Shown here: positions 12,283-21,140 of the stretch, in pieces
Position numbering within the stretch: the first letter of the stretch is position 1
Layout: every line of letters begins with the position of its first letter
Assembly: GCF_029338375.1 (NCBI RefSeq)
Contig: NZ_CP119804.1
Location: forward strand, 248,001-312,000
DNA: 64,000 bases
Direction: 5' to 3'
Origin: Halorussus lipolyticus
GTDB lineage: Archaea; Halobacteriota; Halobacteria; Halobacteriales; Haladaptataceae
Notes under the pieces: generated by a model
The model's database searches: none
What the model saw: the letters and a program-made list of their open reading frames with translations, nothing else
Told to the model about the DNA's origin: nothing
Program-made: the position numbers and the translations under genes

Positions 12283-12723
12283 ATGGTGAAAAGAAGGTCG
12301 GTCCTTGCGGGAGTATCATGCTGTCTGGCAGGTGGCGGATACGTCGCTCTGACGCGCTCCGGGTCGAACGAAGGCACGATGGAGACGGGCGGCCAAGGTA
12401 ATGGATGCCGGAGCGGTGTGGAACAGCGCCCAGCGAACGGGACGTTCGAGTTCGTCAACATCCTCCAGTTCGAGGAGGTAGAACTCCACATCGAGGTGAA
12501 AAGCGAGAACGTCGAACGCATCGAAATTAGCTCGGACGGTGAGACGGTTCACGCAGTTTCGAGCGTGACGGAAGGGAGACAAAAGATAACCTTCGCAGTG
12601 GACGACGCGACGACGTTCGACATCACCGTCTTGGACGGAGACGGGTCGGTCATCGATTCGGCACGATTCTACTCGAGATGCTCCTCGCAGACGACCGGTA
12701 GTAGCGGGGCGACCACTTCGTAG
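12283..12723 (+). CDS. Secreted protein of unknown function with Tat-like signal
   Basis: This 146-residue protein begins MVKRRSVLAGVSCCLAGGG, a twin-arginine-type signal with a Cys pair that could serve as a lipobox. The mature part looks like one small beta-sandwich domain (strands around ELHIEVKSENVERIEISS, KITFAVDDATTFDITVLD), of the kind seen in haloarchaeal surface proteins. A Cys near the start of the mature region (NGCRSG) and another near the end (YSRCSS) could form a disulfide. No family is recognised. It sits beside another Tat-signal protein at 12903 and both are bounded by unusually AT-rich DNA. Confidence 0.65.
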   Translation: MVKRRSVLAGVSCCLAGGGYVALTRSGSNEGTMETGGQGNGCRSGVEQRPANGTFEFVNILQFEEVELHIEVKSENVERIEISSDGETVHAVSSVTEGRQKITFAVDDATTFDITVLDGDGSVIDSARFYSRCSSQTTGSSGATTS

Positions 12724-12834
12724 CAGTCGCTATCGGGGCGTGCGATACCGCAACTCTCTCGTGGTCCTCGTTTTGTCGCTGTTACGCCGACGATAGCCGA
12801 AACGACGACAGAGTGCCGCATATATTCGCCACCA

Positions 12835-12902
12835 AAGTATAAAATATTTTATTATTACTAACTTACAAAGAACTTAATGCAGTTGGAATTTTTATATTAT
12901 TT
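12835..12902. other. AT-rich promoter-like segment
   Basis: This roughly 65-base stretch is almost all A and T, including TTTTATTATTACTAAC and TTTTTATATTATTTG. It lies directly before the GTG of the next gene. Several overlapping TATA-like sequences are present, so the exact promoter element cannot be chosen. Confidence 0.4.
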
Positions 12903-13784
12903 GTGGATAGAAAAGATACCACATCAAGTCGAAGAAACGTGATAAAAACGATAGCCGGTTCGGCGACAATTCTCGGTGTCGCTGGGTCTGCACAAGCCGC
13001 GTCGTCAGAGAAGGCGAGCGAGAAGAAGGTCGGGGCGAAGTCGAAAACGACCCGACTGTCGGATGAGAACGCGCTCAGCCGGAGCGAAGTCGAAGACGAA
13101 ATCCAACGTCTCGCCCAGAAGTACGGCGAGGAGAGCGCCAAGGGTATCGTCGCCGGGCCTGTCGATACCCAGAGCGGCGCGTTCGGCGACGACGTAATGA
13201 CTACCTCCGGTAGCGGACCGAGCAACACCCAGAACCTCAACTACTTGAAAAGCTGGAATCAGGACTACAAGGTCCGCGGTGGAACGCCGGAACGACTCCT
13301 GCTGACGACCGACCACTTCCTCTCGGTCTACAAGTCGAACGAGAAGGACGACCAAGGTCGCTACCACTACTTCTACTGGCACTGGTCGCAGACCGAGACC
13401 AACAGCGACTACTGGCACGACGAGACCCACCTCAAGTTCATGCGGAACAAGCTGAACATCCGCAGTACCGACGAAGAGGTCACGGACGTTTCGCCCTCCT
13501 CTACGAGCGACCTCAACGGTCGCCAGAAGAGCGTCGGCGTAACCGTCGGGTACGGCGGTGCAGAGTTCGGCATCTCCGGAGAGGTCTACGTCAAGGACGC
13601 CACGTTCGGTCCGGAGACCGGCGGCGTCGATAAGGGTCCGGCAGGCGAGTTCTCGGCGACGCTGGACGCGAACGGTACGCAGGGCCGACAGTCGCTGAAC
13701 GCGACGACCGTAACTCGGCAGGCGAGAGACCGGAGCGGATTCTACGATTGCAAGTGGACGACCTACTGCGAAGGTCGTCAGTAG
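12903..13784 (+). CDS. Secreted protein of unknown function (Tat signal), 293 aa
   Basis: GTG 12903 is chosen because it includes the twin-arginine signal SSRRNVIKTIAGSATILG and an AQA-like cleavage site near residue 33. Starting later would delete the twin-arginine pair. The mature protein has a charged helix (about 50-80: LSRSEVEDEIQRLAQKYGEE), an aromatic-rich middle (about 155-185: YHYFYWHWSQTE, DYWHDETHL) and a Gly/Thr-rich C-terminal half with a Cys pair in DCKWTTYCEG. I recognise no family. Aromatic clusters and a C-terminal disulfide suggest a compact extracellular domain. The upstream flank is AT-rich and the first codons are less GC-biased than neighbouring genes, which hints at transfer. 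Confidence 0.7.
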   Translation: MDRKDTTSSRRNVIKTIAGSATILGVAGSAQAASSEKASEKKVGAKSKTTRLSDENALSRSEVEDEIQRLAQKYGEESAKGIVAGPVDTQSGAFGDDVMTTSGSGPSNTQNLNYLKSWNQDYKVRGGTPERLLLTTDHFLSVYKSNEKDDQGRYHYFYWHWSQTETNSDYWHDETHLKFMRNKLNIRSTDEEVTDVSPSSTSDLNGRQKSVGVTVGYGGAEFGISGEVYVKDATFGPETGGVDKGPAGEFSATLDANGTQGRQSLNATTVTRQARDRSGFYDCKWTTYCEGRQ

Positions 13785-13990
13785 ACGTCTGCCGACCGAA
13801 CGCCGGCGGTAGACGGCTCGGACGGTCCGTCTGATAGCAGTTCGACCCGACCCCACACCCGGTGAGGGGTGTGCTGAGACGCTTTTTTACTAGCAAAGTT
13901 TGCGCGCCGATGACCGAGACGGCTCTCCGAACGACACACGAATCCAGTTGCAAACTCTTAAACTCGGCCGAACCGAAACCACGGGCAAGA

Positions 13991-15889
13991 ATGACATCTA
14001 CTGCTGACTCGGGCGAGGAGACTGTCGTCTACGACCTCGACCCGGACTGCACCCTCGAAGACGTAGCAGAGGGTAACTACTACCACGCCACCGTCAACGG
14101 CGTGGTGGACTACGGCGTGTTCGTGGACCTCTCCGAATCGGTCTCCGGACTCGCTCACGAGTCGAACTACGAGGGAAGCTACGAGGTCGGCGACGACCTC
14201 GTGGTCGAGTTGACCGAGATTCGGGAGAATGGCGACCTGAGCTTCGACCCCGTGGAACTCGACGAGTACGAGACCGTCGAGGTCGGTCACGACTACGACA
14301 TCGCCGACGCTGGCGAACTCGGCGACGAAATCGGCGAGACCGTCCACCTCGAAGGCGAGGTCGTCCAAATCAAGCAGACCGGCGGCCCGACCATCTTCCA
14401 CGTCAGCGACGAGACGGGAGTCATCCCCTGCGCCGCCTTCGAGGAGGCCGGCGTCCGGGCCTACCCCGAGGTCGAAATCGACGACGTGATTCGCGTGACC
14501 GGCACGGTCGAGGAGCGCGACAACGCCCTACAGGTCGAGGTCGATTCGCTCGACGTGCTGGCCGACGGCGACGCCGACGACGTGCGCGAGCGCCTCGAAG
14601 CGGCCTTCGAGGAGCGCGCCGAACCCCACGACCCCGAACCGCTCGTGGAGTGGCCCGCGCTGACCCAGATGTTCCCCGACCTGAAGCAGGTCGCCGCGCA
14701 ACTTCGCCGGACCGTCCTCGAAAGCCGGCCGATTCGGGTCCGCCACCACGCCGACGGCGACGGGATGTGCGCCTCGATTCCGGTCCAGTACGCCTTGGAG
14801 CAGTTCATCGAGGACACCCACCAAGACCCCGAGGCCAAGCGCCACCTGTTCAAGCGCCTGCCCTCGAAGGCTCCCTTCTACGAGATGGAGGACGTGACGC
14901 GGGACCTCAACTTCGCGCTCGAAGACCAAGCCCGCCACGGCCAGAAACTCCCGCTCCTGCTGATGCTCGACAACGGGAGTACCGCCGAGGACGTGCCCGC
15001 CTACGAGAATCTGGCCCACTACGACATCCCCATCGTGGTCGTTGACCACCACCACCCCGACCCCGAGGCGGTCGAACCCTACGTGGACAACCACGTAAAC
15101 CCGTACCTCTACGACGAGGACTACCGCATCACGACCGGGATGATGTGCGTCGAGTTGGCCCGGATGATTTGGCCGCCGATTACCGAGGAACTCCAGCACG
15201 TCCCCGCCGTCGCCGGTCTCTGCGACCGGTCGAAGGCCGACGTGATGGCCGACTACGTGGACCTCGCCGAGGAGGAAGGCTACGAGGAGTCCACCCTCCG
15301 CGACATCGGCGAGGCGCTGGACTACGAGGCCCACTGGCTGAAGTACGACGCCGGGCGCAACCTCATCAACGACGTGTTGAACGTCGGCAGTGACGACGAA
15401 CAGCGCCACCGCGAACTGGTCTCGTTCCTCGCCGACACCGCCGAGTCCGAGGTCGAGGACCAACTCGACGCCGCGATGCCCCACGTCGAACACGAGCGAC
15501 TCGACAGCGAGGCCAACCTCTACCGCATCGACGTGGAGAACCACGCCCACCGATTCACTTACCCCGCGCCGGGCAAGACGACGGGCGAAATCCACGACCG
15601 GAAGGTCCAGCAGACCGGCGAACCGGTCATCACCATCGGCTACGGCCCGGACTTCGCGGTCCTGCGGTCTGACGGCGTGCGTCTCGACATCCCCGAGATG
15701 GTGACGGAACTCAACGAGGAAATCGTCGGCGGCGGCGTCTCCGGCGGCGGCCACCTCGTGGTCGGGTCCATCAAGTTCGTCCCCGGCATGCGCGAGGAAG
15801 TGCTGGACGCGCTGGTCGAGAAGATGGCCGACGCCGAAATCGACGAGGAACTGCAGAGTACGACGGTCGGCCACGAGCAGGACGACTGA
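13991..15889 (+). CDS. DHH-family phosphoesterase with S1 and OB domains (RecJ/GAN-like nuclease)
   Basis: This 632-residue protein has an S1 RNA-binding-type domain (about 28-90), an OB-fold nucleic-acid-binding domain (about 112-190) and a DHH phosphoesterase core. DHH motif I is HHADGDGMC (Asp255, Asp257), motif II LLMLDNGS (Asp327), and motif III VVVDHHHPD (352-354). The C-terminal DHHA1-like region has GGGVSGGGHLVVGS. The acidic metal ligands are complete, so it should be an active manganese-dependent exonuclease or phosphodiesterase on ssDNA or RNA. Haloarchaeal RecJ homologues of this architecture act in repair and replication. A TATA-like TCTTAAAC sits about 33 bases upstream. It converges on the PLD gene with a one-base gap. 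Confidence 0.9.
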   Translation: MTSTADSGEETVVYDLDPDCTLEDVAEGNYYHATVNGVVDYGVFVDLSESVSGLAHESNYEGSYEVGDDLVVELTEIRENGDLSFDPVELDEYETVEVGHDYDIADAGELGDEIGETVHLEGEVVQIKQTGGPTIFHVSDETGVIPCAAFEEAGVRAYPEVEIDDVIRVTGTVEERDNALQVEVDSLDVLADGDADDVRERLEAAFEERAEPHDPEPLVEWPALTQMFPDLKQVAAQLRRTVLESRPIRVRHHADGDGMCASIPVQYALEQFIEDTHQDPEAKRHLFKRLPSKAPFYEMEDVTRDLNFALEDQARHGQKLPLLLMLDNGSTAEDVPAYENLAHYDIPIVVVDHHHPDPEAVEPYVDNHVNPYLYDEDYRITTGMMCVELARMIWPPITEELQHVPAVAGLCDRSKADVMADYVDLAEEEGYEESTLRDIGEALDYEAHWLKYDAGRNLINDVLNVGSDDEQRHRELVSFLADTAESEVEDQLDAAMPHVEHERLDSEANLYRIDVENHAHRFTYPAPGKTTGEIHDRKVQQTGEPVITIGYGPDFAVLRSDGVRLDIPEMVTELNEEIVGGGVSGGGHLVVGSIKFVPGMREEVLDALVEKMADAEIDEELQSTTVGHEQDD

Positions 15890-15890
15890 T

Positions 15891-17600
15891 TCAGCGACGT
15901 TTCTCGAAAATCACCTCTCGTTTTGCGACGGCGAGCGCCACGATAGCCCCGACAGCGACAGCGCCGAGTAGTCCGACCGGTAGCCGACTCGCTCCGCCGC
16001 CCGGCCCGCCCGCGCTGGCTTTCCAGTCGCTATCGAAGGCCCCGGCGTAGAATCCGCCGACCTCCTCGCCGCGCAAAATCACGGCGACTTCCCGGTTCTT
16101 CCGCGCCGAATGGTTGTTCCAGTTCAGACTGCCGACGACTGCGGCCTCGCCGTCCACGACCACGCCCTTGGCGTGAATCTTCTCGTAGCGCCCGCGGGGG
16201 TCGGCCATCCGGGCGTCGAGGGGGAGGTTCTCGGCCTCGGCGCGGTCGTTTAGCCACTCGACTAGTTTTCGGTTGTCCTCCTCGACGTACCACGCGCTGG
16301 ACAGCAGGATTTCGACCGAGACTTCTCGACGCGCGGCTCCGAGGGTTGCCCGCAGAAGCGAGTGGCGCTTCCCGCCGATGGAAACCTGTTGGACGCGCAC
16401 CGACTCGTCGGCGGAGTCGAGTAGGCGAACCAGAGCATTCTCTGCGTTGTCTGGAGCAATAATTACACTACTTTGAGCAACGTCTACGTTTTCCGCTGGG
16501 ATTTTGGCGGGGTACGAACCGTTCGCGGGTGCGCCGTCGGCGGGGGTGAAGCTTTGGCCGCGACTGAACGCCGACCACGGCGTCGCGCCGCGCCATCCGG
16601 CGTCCGCGCGGAAGACTCCCGCGAGCTGGTCGGCGGTCTCCTCGCTCCGGACCACCGCGCCCCACCCACGGCTGGCGTTACCGCCGGTGCCTGAGGGCTT
16701 CCAGTTCTCGGTCATCACGAGCGCCCGGTCGTCCGCGACGGCGTACTTCGCGTGGTGGAAGTCGTAGCGCGCTCGGGGGCCGCCGACGACCCGGACCTCG
16801 ACTCCTCGGGCCACCAGCGAGTCCAGAAGTTTGGCCGAGCGCCGCGAAAGCCCACCCACGGGTGCGCCGTCCACCAGCACGCGAACGGAGACGCCGCGCC
16901 GGACGGCGGCGGCGAGCGCGTCGGCGACTCTGGGCGAGGAGAAGGTGTAGCCCGCCAGCAGGACGCGCCGGTCGGCCTCCCGGATGGTTTCGAGCGGGAC
17001 CGCGGGCGCGTCGGGCAGGACGAAGGCGCGGGCCTCGGTCGGGCCGGCGTGGCGGACCCCGAAGTCGGTCGCGCCGAGGGGCGTCCACCGCCAGCGAGCG
17101 TCGGCGCTCGCGGTCCGGGTCTCGACGCGGTGCCAGCGTTCGCCTTCCGGGGCGTCCTCGTAGGTTGCGGTCGAGGCCGTCGCGTTCCCCCGAACGAGTC
17201 GGAGGAGTTCGCCGCCGTTGGCCAGCGAGAGGTCGCCCGCGAGGCCGAGGACCGTCACGTCGGTCAGGTTCCGGGCGTCCTCGGGGTCGGGCGAGAACGC
17301 GACCCGGCCCGAGACGGTCGCGTTCGGAATCGAGACTGTCGATTCGCCGTCGGCGAGCGACCAGTGGGAGGCGTTGGTCGGACTCTCCGGGAAGCGCACG
17401 ACCACGAACTCGCCAGAATCGCCGTCGGCCACGGGGTTCGGGTAGACCGCGACGATTTCGGGAGTCGCGTCCGCGTTCGGGGTGTCCGTGGGCGTGTTCC
17501 CGTCAGTCGCGGTCGCTGGCGGTGCAGTCGCCGGCGCGACGACCGCGAGCAGGACGACCGCGACCAGTACTACCGAGGAGGACGAAATAGGGGGCGACAC
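15891..17600 (-). CDS. Secreted, membrane-anchored phospholipase D-fold protein
   Basis: This 569-residue protein uses a GTG start. An N-terminal signal peptide (VVLVAVVLLAVVAPATA) precedes a Thr/Pro linker and a beta domain near residues 45-140 that may be lamin-tail-like. Two PLD catalytic motifs follow: HHAKYAVADDRALVMTEN and KIHAKGVVVDGEAAVVGS, each with the HxK pair and downstream Asn. A C-terminal transmembrane helix (GLLGAVAVGAIVALAVAK) and a basic tail anchor it with the catalytic part outside. The fold covers phospholipases, nucleases (Nuc/EndA) and transphosphatidylases. Two HxK motifs in one chain are enough for an active site. The substrate is unknown; an extracellular nuclease or lipase is plausible. 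Confidence 0.85.
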   Translation of the reverse strand: MSPPISSSSVVLVAVVLLAVVAPATAPPATATDGNTPTDTPNADATPEIVAVYPNPVADGDSGEFVVVRFPESPTNASHWSLADGESTVSIPNATVSGRVAFSPDPEDARNLTDVTVLGLAGDLSLANGGELLRLVRGNATASTATYEDAPEGERWHRVETRTASADARWRWTPLGATDFGVRHAGPTEARAFVLPDAPAVPLETIREADRRVLLAGYTFSSPRVADALAAAVRRGVSVRVLVDGAPVGGLSRRSAKLLDSLVARGVEVRVVGGPRARYDFHHAKYAVADDRALVMTENWKPSGTGGNASRGWGAVVRSEETADQLAGVFRADAGWRGATPWSAFSRGQSFTPADGAPANGSYPAKIPAENVDVAQSSVIIAPDNAENALVRLLDSADESVRVQQVSIGGKRHSLLRATLGAARREVSVEILLSSAWYVEEDNRKLVEWLNDRAEAENLPLDARMADPRGRYEKIHAKGVVVDGEAAVVGSLNWNNHSARKNREVAVILRGEEVGGFYAGAFDSDWKASAGGPGGGASRLPVGLLGAVAVGAIVALAVAKREVIFEKRR

Positions 17601-17679
17601 GCGCAGGGTTGGCCGCGCTTTCGGACTTAAACCCTCGGGGACCGGTGGCTTTTTGCTGGCTACGTTCGGCCGTGTGGAT

Positions 17680-17922
17680 ATGGTGGACTTGGCGCTGGCA
17701 CTCGAACTAGCGGGATACGCACTCGGCGCGCTCGGCGCGGCGTTGGTCTTCTTCGAGTTCTTCCAACTCCCGAGTTACGTCGAGTACAGCGAGGAGTACA
17801 ACGACTACAGCGTGGACATCTCGCCGATGGAAGTGACCGAACACACGTGGATTGGCCGCATCGGGGCCTTTCTCCTCATCGTCGCGTTCGCACTCGAATT
17901 TCTGGCGGCGCTACTCGCCTGA
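17680..17922 (+). CDS. Small membrane protein, 80 aa
   Basis: The 80-residue protein has two hydrophobic helices (LALALELAGYALGALGAALVF and IGAFLLIVAFALEFLAALLA) separated by an acidic loop with YVEYSEEYNDY and the segment MEVTEHTWIGR. I recognise no named family. ATG 17680 is two codons after a GTG that is also possible. It is divergent from the PLD gene with 79 bases between, and its 3' end overlaps the convergent zinc-ribbon gene by 12 bases. Confidence 0.75.
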   Translation: MVDLALALELAGYALGALGAALVFFEFFQLPSYVEYSEEYNDYSVDISPMEVTEHTWIGRIGAFLLIVAFALEFLAALLA

Positions 17923-18063
17923 GGGGTGAACCACGTCCCGACAGTCGGGACACTCGGCGAACGCCGCGGGCCTGCCCTTCGACTCGTACTCGATGAGAAC
18001 GCAGTCGCGGGTGATGGCTTCGCCGCAGTTCGGACACCGCCCGAGCGTCGATGCGGGTGACAT
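17911..18063 (-). CDS. Small zinc-ribbon protein, 50 aa
   Basis: The 50-residue protein carries two CPxC knuckles (GRCPNCGEAI and AECPDCRDVV), the layout of the small CPxCG-related zinc-finger proteins that are abundant in haloarchaea. These bind one zinc and often act as regulators or adaptor proteins, but a specific role here is unknown. ATG 18063 gives a compact single domain. Its last codons overlap the convergent membrane-protein gene by 12 bases. Confidence 0.75.
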   Translation of the reverse strand: MSPASTLGRCPNCGEAITRDCVLIEYESKGRPAAFAECPDCRDVVHPSGE

Positions 18064-18176
18064 GCGACTACTCGGGTGAACGGACACGACTGGCTTTGTT
18101 ATCCGGAATCTAACAAGTAGTAATGCGGCGTTACCACGCGACGGGCCGGTGAGGGCCTCGACGGCCCGCAGGAGGC

Positions 18177-19478
18177 CTACGCGGTCGGTTCCGCCTGATT
18201 CTCGACGGCCTTCTCGGCCTCGGCCTGCACGAGGTAGACGTTGTCGTCGGCGTAGGACCGAACCGCTTCCAGCGCGCGCTCGGTGCCGATTTGGTTGAGC
18301 GCCCACGCCGCGCTGGCCCGCACCTCGTCGGTCTCGTCGTTTTCGAGCGTGTCGGCCAGCGGGTCGATGGCCCGCGTGTCGCCGATGAGACCGAGCGACC
18401 GGGCGGCCAGACTCCGGACCGACGAGTCGTCGGCGTCGAGTCGGTCGGCCACGTCTTGGGTGGCCTCGTCGCTACCGATTTTGCCGACCGACTTCAGCGC
18501 GGGCTTGGCGAGACCGGGGTCGGAATCCACGTAGTCCAGCACCGCGTCCAGACCCTCCTCGTCGCCGATGTTGCCGATGGTTCGAATGGCGGCCTCGTCG
18601 CGGCGCTGGGCCTTCTCCTTCATCTTGTCGAGCGAGTCGGGGTGGCCCATGCGTTCGAGCGACTCCATGCAGTGTTCCTCCATGAAGTTCGACTGGAAGT
18701 TCTCCAGCGCGAGGACCACCATGTCAACCCGGCCGCGCTGTTCCCACGTCTTGACGGCGTGCCACTCCGGCGGGTAGTCTTTGGTGTTATCGACGTGTTC
18801 GTAGAAGCCTTGGGCCTGCAACTGCTCGCGGGTTTCGAGGTCGTCCCACTCCTCGGCGTCCTCGACGCCCGCCTCCAAGTTGTCGGTCGCCTCCAGCAGT
18901 TCCGCGATGGTCTCGGCGTCGTCGTCGGGGTCCAGACCCGCGGCCTCGACTGCCGAAACGGCCGCATCGAGGGTCCCTGCGAGGTCGTCGGTGTCGGTCG
19001 AAATCGTTGCCGACACGTCGGTCCCGAGGGTCTCCTCGACGTCCGCGACGAAGGCCTCGACGGTCTCGGCGAGTTCCTCGCGGCCGTCGTCGGTCCACTC
19101 GGCGCTCTCGACGGTGGACTTGGCACCCTCGATTTCCTCCACGACATCCTCGGCGTAGGGGCCGCGCTCGGCTTCGAGTTCGCTCCGGAGATCCGCGAGG
19201 CGGTCTTCGAGTCGCTCTCGCGGGTCCTCTGCGTCCTCGTCGTCCTCATCGGGTTCGGGGAGGTCGGCGTTCTCGATGTGGTCCTCGATGTCGTCTAGCT
19301 GGGCCTCAACCTCGTCCAAGTCGGCCTCGGTCTCGGCCGCTTCGAGGTCGGCCTCCGCAGAATCGAGTTCCTCGTCGAGTTCCTCCTCGGAGAGGACTGT
19401 TTCGAGTTCCTCGGTCTCGGCTTCCTCGGCCGGTTCCTCGGCGTCGGTCTCGTCGCCCGCTTCCTCCTCGTCGCTCAT
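18177..19478 (-). CDS. HEAT-repeat protein with acidic coiled N-terminus
   Basis: The 433-residue protein has an extremely acidic helical N-terminal region (about 1-215; long Glu/Asp/Ala heptad-like stretches such as EAELDEVEAQLDDIEDHIE-type sequence) followed by about five HEAT/PBS-lyase-type repeats (about 280-430: AIRTIGNIGDEEGLDAVLDY, ALKSVGKIGSDEATQDVAD, SLAARSLGLIGDTRAIDPLA, SAAWALNQIGTERALEAV). HEAT repeats form a curved scaffold for protein-protein binding. There is no signal peptide, so it is cytoplasmic. No enzymatic motif is present. The MSDEEE start is preferred over an in-frame codon three positions upstream. Confidence 0.85.
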   Translation of the reverse strand: MSDEEEAGDETDAEEPAEEAETEELETVLSEEELDEELDSAEADLEAAETEADLDEVEAQLDDIEDHIENADLPEPDEDDEDAEDPRERLEDRLADLRSELEAERGPYAEDVVEEIEGAKSTVESAEWTDDGREELAETVEAFVADVEETLGTDVSATISTDTDDLAGTLDAAVSAVEAAGLDPDDDAETIAELLEATDNLEAGVEDAEEWDDLETREQLQAQGFYEHVDNTKDYPPEWHAVKTWEQRGRVDMVVLALENFQSNFMEEHCMESLERMGHPDSLDKMKEKAQRRDEAAIRTIGNIGDEEGLDAVLDYVDSDPGLAKPALKSVGKIGSDEATQDVADRLDADDSSVRSLAARSLGLIGDTRAIDPLADTLENDETDEVRASAAWALNQIGTERALEAVRSYADDNVYLVQAEAEKAVENQAEPTA

Positions 19479-19637
19479 TCGTCCCACCCCGCAAGGCTTA
19501 CCGGACTCATATGGTGAAAACTCCGGGCGTACACTTCAAGAGCGTTTCCCTTCCACCTCGCGGGACTCGGCCTCCTCGGGGGAGTCACCTCGTCGGGGGC
19601 CACCATGTTCTCGGGGCCGCCATATTCTCGGGAACCG

Positions 19638-20363
19638 TCACGTCCGCGGGGCCTCGACCTCGTGGGCGTCGAGGTCACAGTCGGCGTCCCGCCAGTAGAA
19701 TCGCGGGCCGAGCAGGAGATAGGCCAGCGCGGCCCCAAGCAGGAGTTTGGGGAAAGCACGCCCGAACGCGGTCGGTGCGAGGATGGCCAGCGCCTGCACG
19801 CCGCCCATCGCCAGCGCGTCCCGCGGATAGAGGTCGGGGTACGTCACGCGCGTCACCATCAGATAGGCGAACGCGCCGGTAGTCACCAGCAGGACTGCGG
19901 CGTTACCGACGCCCGCGACCACCGTCGCCGCGAGTATCGTCGCTGAGAGCGTACTCGGCACGCCCTCGGTGTGGCCGTTTCCCACGTCGTAGGCGGTGTA
20001 GAGGCCCAAGCGAACGACCGCCATCGCCACGAAAATCGCGGGCACGCAGAACGCCGCGATGGTCCTCGCGGAGGGGTCGGTCAGCCCCCAGTGCCCGCGA
20101 GCGACGACGAACACCAACACTGCGGGAGCGACCCCGAACGAGGCCACGTCGGCCAGCGAGTCCAGATACTCGCCCGCCGGGGTGCTACCGAGTTTCTTGG
20201 CGATAACCCCGTCGAGGCCGTCGGCGACTGCCGCCAGCAGAATCAACCGCGCCGATAGCTCCGGTTCGATGGTGGCGACGACGACGGCGAGAAAGCCGAG
20301 CGCGGCGTTCGTGACCGTCACCGCGTCGGCGACACCCAACCGACCGACGAACCGGGGTTGCAT
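19638..20363 (-). CDS. pssA: CDP-alcohol phosphatidyltransferase (archaetidylserine synthase PssA-like)
   Basis: This 241-residue membrane enzyme condenses a CDP-activated archaeal lipid with serine (or another alcohol) in polar lipid synthesis. The CDP-alcohol phosphotransferase motif reads ADGLDGVIAKK then GEYLDSLADVASFG, keeping the four catalytic acidic residues. The position usually occupied by Arg after the second Gly-x-x-Ala is Lys here. Five to seven hydrophobic helices follow (for example FCVPAIFVAMAVVRLGLY, ALAILAPTAFG). The start MQPRFVGRLGVADAVT precedes TM1 as in PssA relatives. It is divergent from the halocyanin gene, 115 bases apart. Confidence 0.85.
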   Translation of the reverse strand: MQPRFVGRLGVADAVTVTNAALGFLAVVVATIEPELSARLILLAAVADGLDGVIAKKLGSTPAGEYLDSLADVASFGVAPAVLVFVVARGHWGLTDPSARTIAAFCVPAIFVAMAVVRLGLYTAYDVGNGHTEGVPSTLSATILAATVVAGVGNAAVLLVTTGAFAYLMVTRVTYPDLYPRDALAMGGVQALAILAPTAFGRAFPKLLLGAALAYLLLGPRFYWRDADCDLDAHEVEAPRT

Positions 20364-20446
20364 ACATGCGGGGTGGGCGACGGCCGTTGATACGTTTTTT
20401 CGTTTCCGGGTGTGCTTGGAGACGGTTCCCGCGCGACCTTCCGCAT

Positions 20447-20455
20447 GACCTAAAT
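20447..20455 (+). promoter_or_regulatory. TATA-like element of the halocyanin gene
   Basis: CCTAAATCG lies about 28 bases before the ATG at 20479, consistent with a leaderless transcript. Confidence 0.4.
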
Positions 20456-20478
20456 CGCTCGCGTCCCGAGGGTCGGAC

Positions 20479-20910
20479 ATGGACCGCCGAACTTTCCTCG
20501 CCGGGAGCGCGACCGTCACAGCAGTCGGTCTCTCGGGGTGCAGTGCCCTCCAGACAGGGAGCGCGAACGTCGAGCAGGGCGAGTACGACATCGGCATGGG
20601 GTCGGCGTTCTTCCGACCGGCCGAGTTCGAGATTTCCGCGGGCGAAACGGTCGTCTGGGCCAACACGGGCAACCGCAGACACACCGTCACGGCCTACGAG
20701 GACCAGATTCCCGACGACGCCGAGTACTTCGCCTCCGGCGGGTTCGAATCGGAGGAGGCCGCCCGCGATGGCTGGATGGGCAACTTCGAGGGGCGGATCG
20801 AGTCGGGCGAGACCTACGAGGTGACATTCGATATTCCGGGCGAATATCACTACTTCTGCATCCCGCACGAGCCATCGGGGATGGTCGGGAAAATCGTCGT
20901 GACGGAATGA
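20479..20910 (+). CDS. Halocyanin-like blue copper lipoprotein
   Basis: The 143-residue type I copper (cupredoxin) protein is an electron carrier at the outer face of the membrane. The N-terminus is a Tat signal with lipobox (MDRRTFLAGS then GLSGC, lipid-modified Cys21). The copper ligands are His68 (RRHTVTA), Cys127, His130 (YFCIPHE) and Met135 (SGMVGK), the plastocyanin/halocyanin pattern. The beta-sandwich core is complete and there is a single copper domain. It is probably a monocistronic unit with its own TATA box. Confidence 0.92.
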   Translation: MDRRTFLAGSATVTAVGLSGCSALQTGSANVEQGEYDIGMGSAFFRPAEFEISAGETVVWANTGNRRHTVTAYEDQIPDDAEYFASGGFESEEAARDGWMGNFEGRIESGETYEVTFDIPGEYHYFCIPHEPSGMVGKIVVTE

Positions 20911-21140
20911 CGGTCTGTCTCGGGTCAACCGTCGTCCAATCGCCTCCGGCACGAACGTAGTCGATAGCTCGCGTCGAGCAGTATGCACTGTACTGTCTAT
21001 GGAACTGTTGCTGTTTCTTTAGAACTGATTCTTGTTTTCCTCAGACGTGAGTAGTTATCTCTCGGCGAGACGGCACGACCGCTTGCCGACTTCGCATCTG
21101 CAAGAAAACGGAAAGTCGAGTCGAACTCCGAAGTCCGCGC

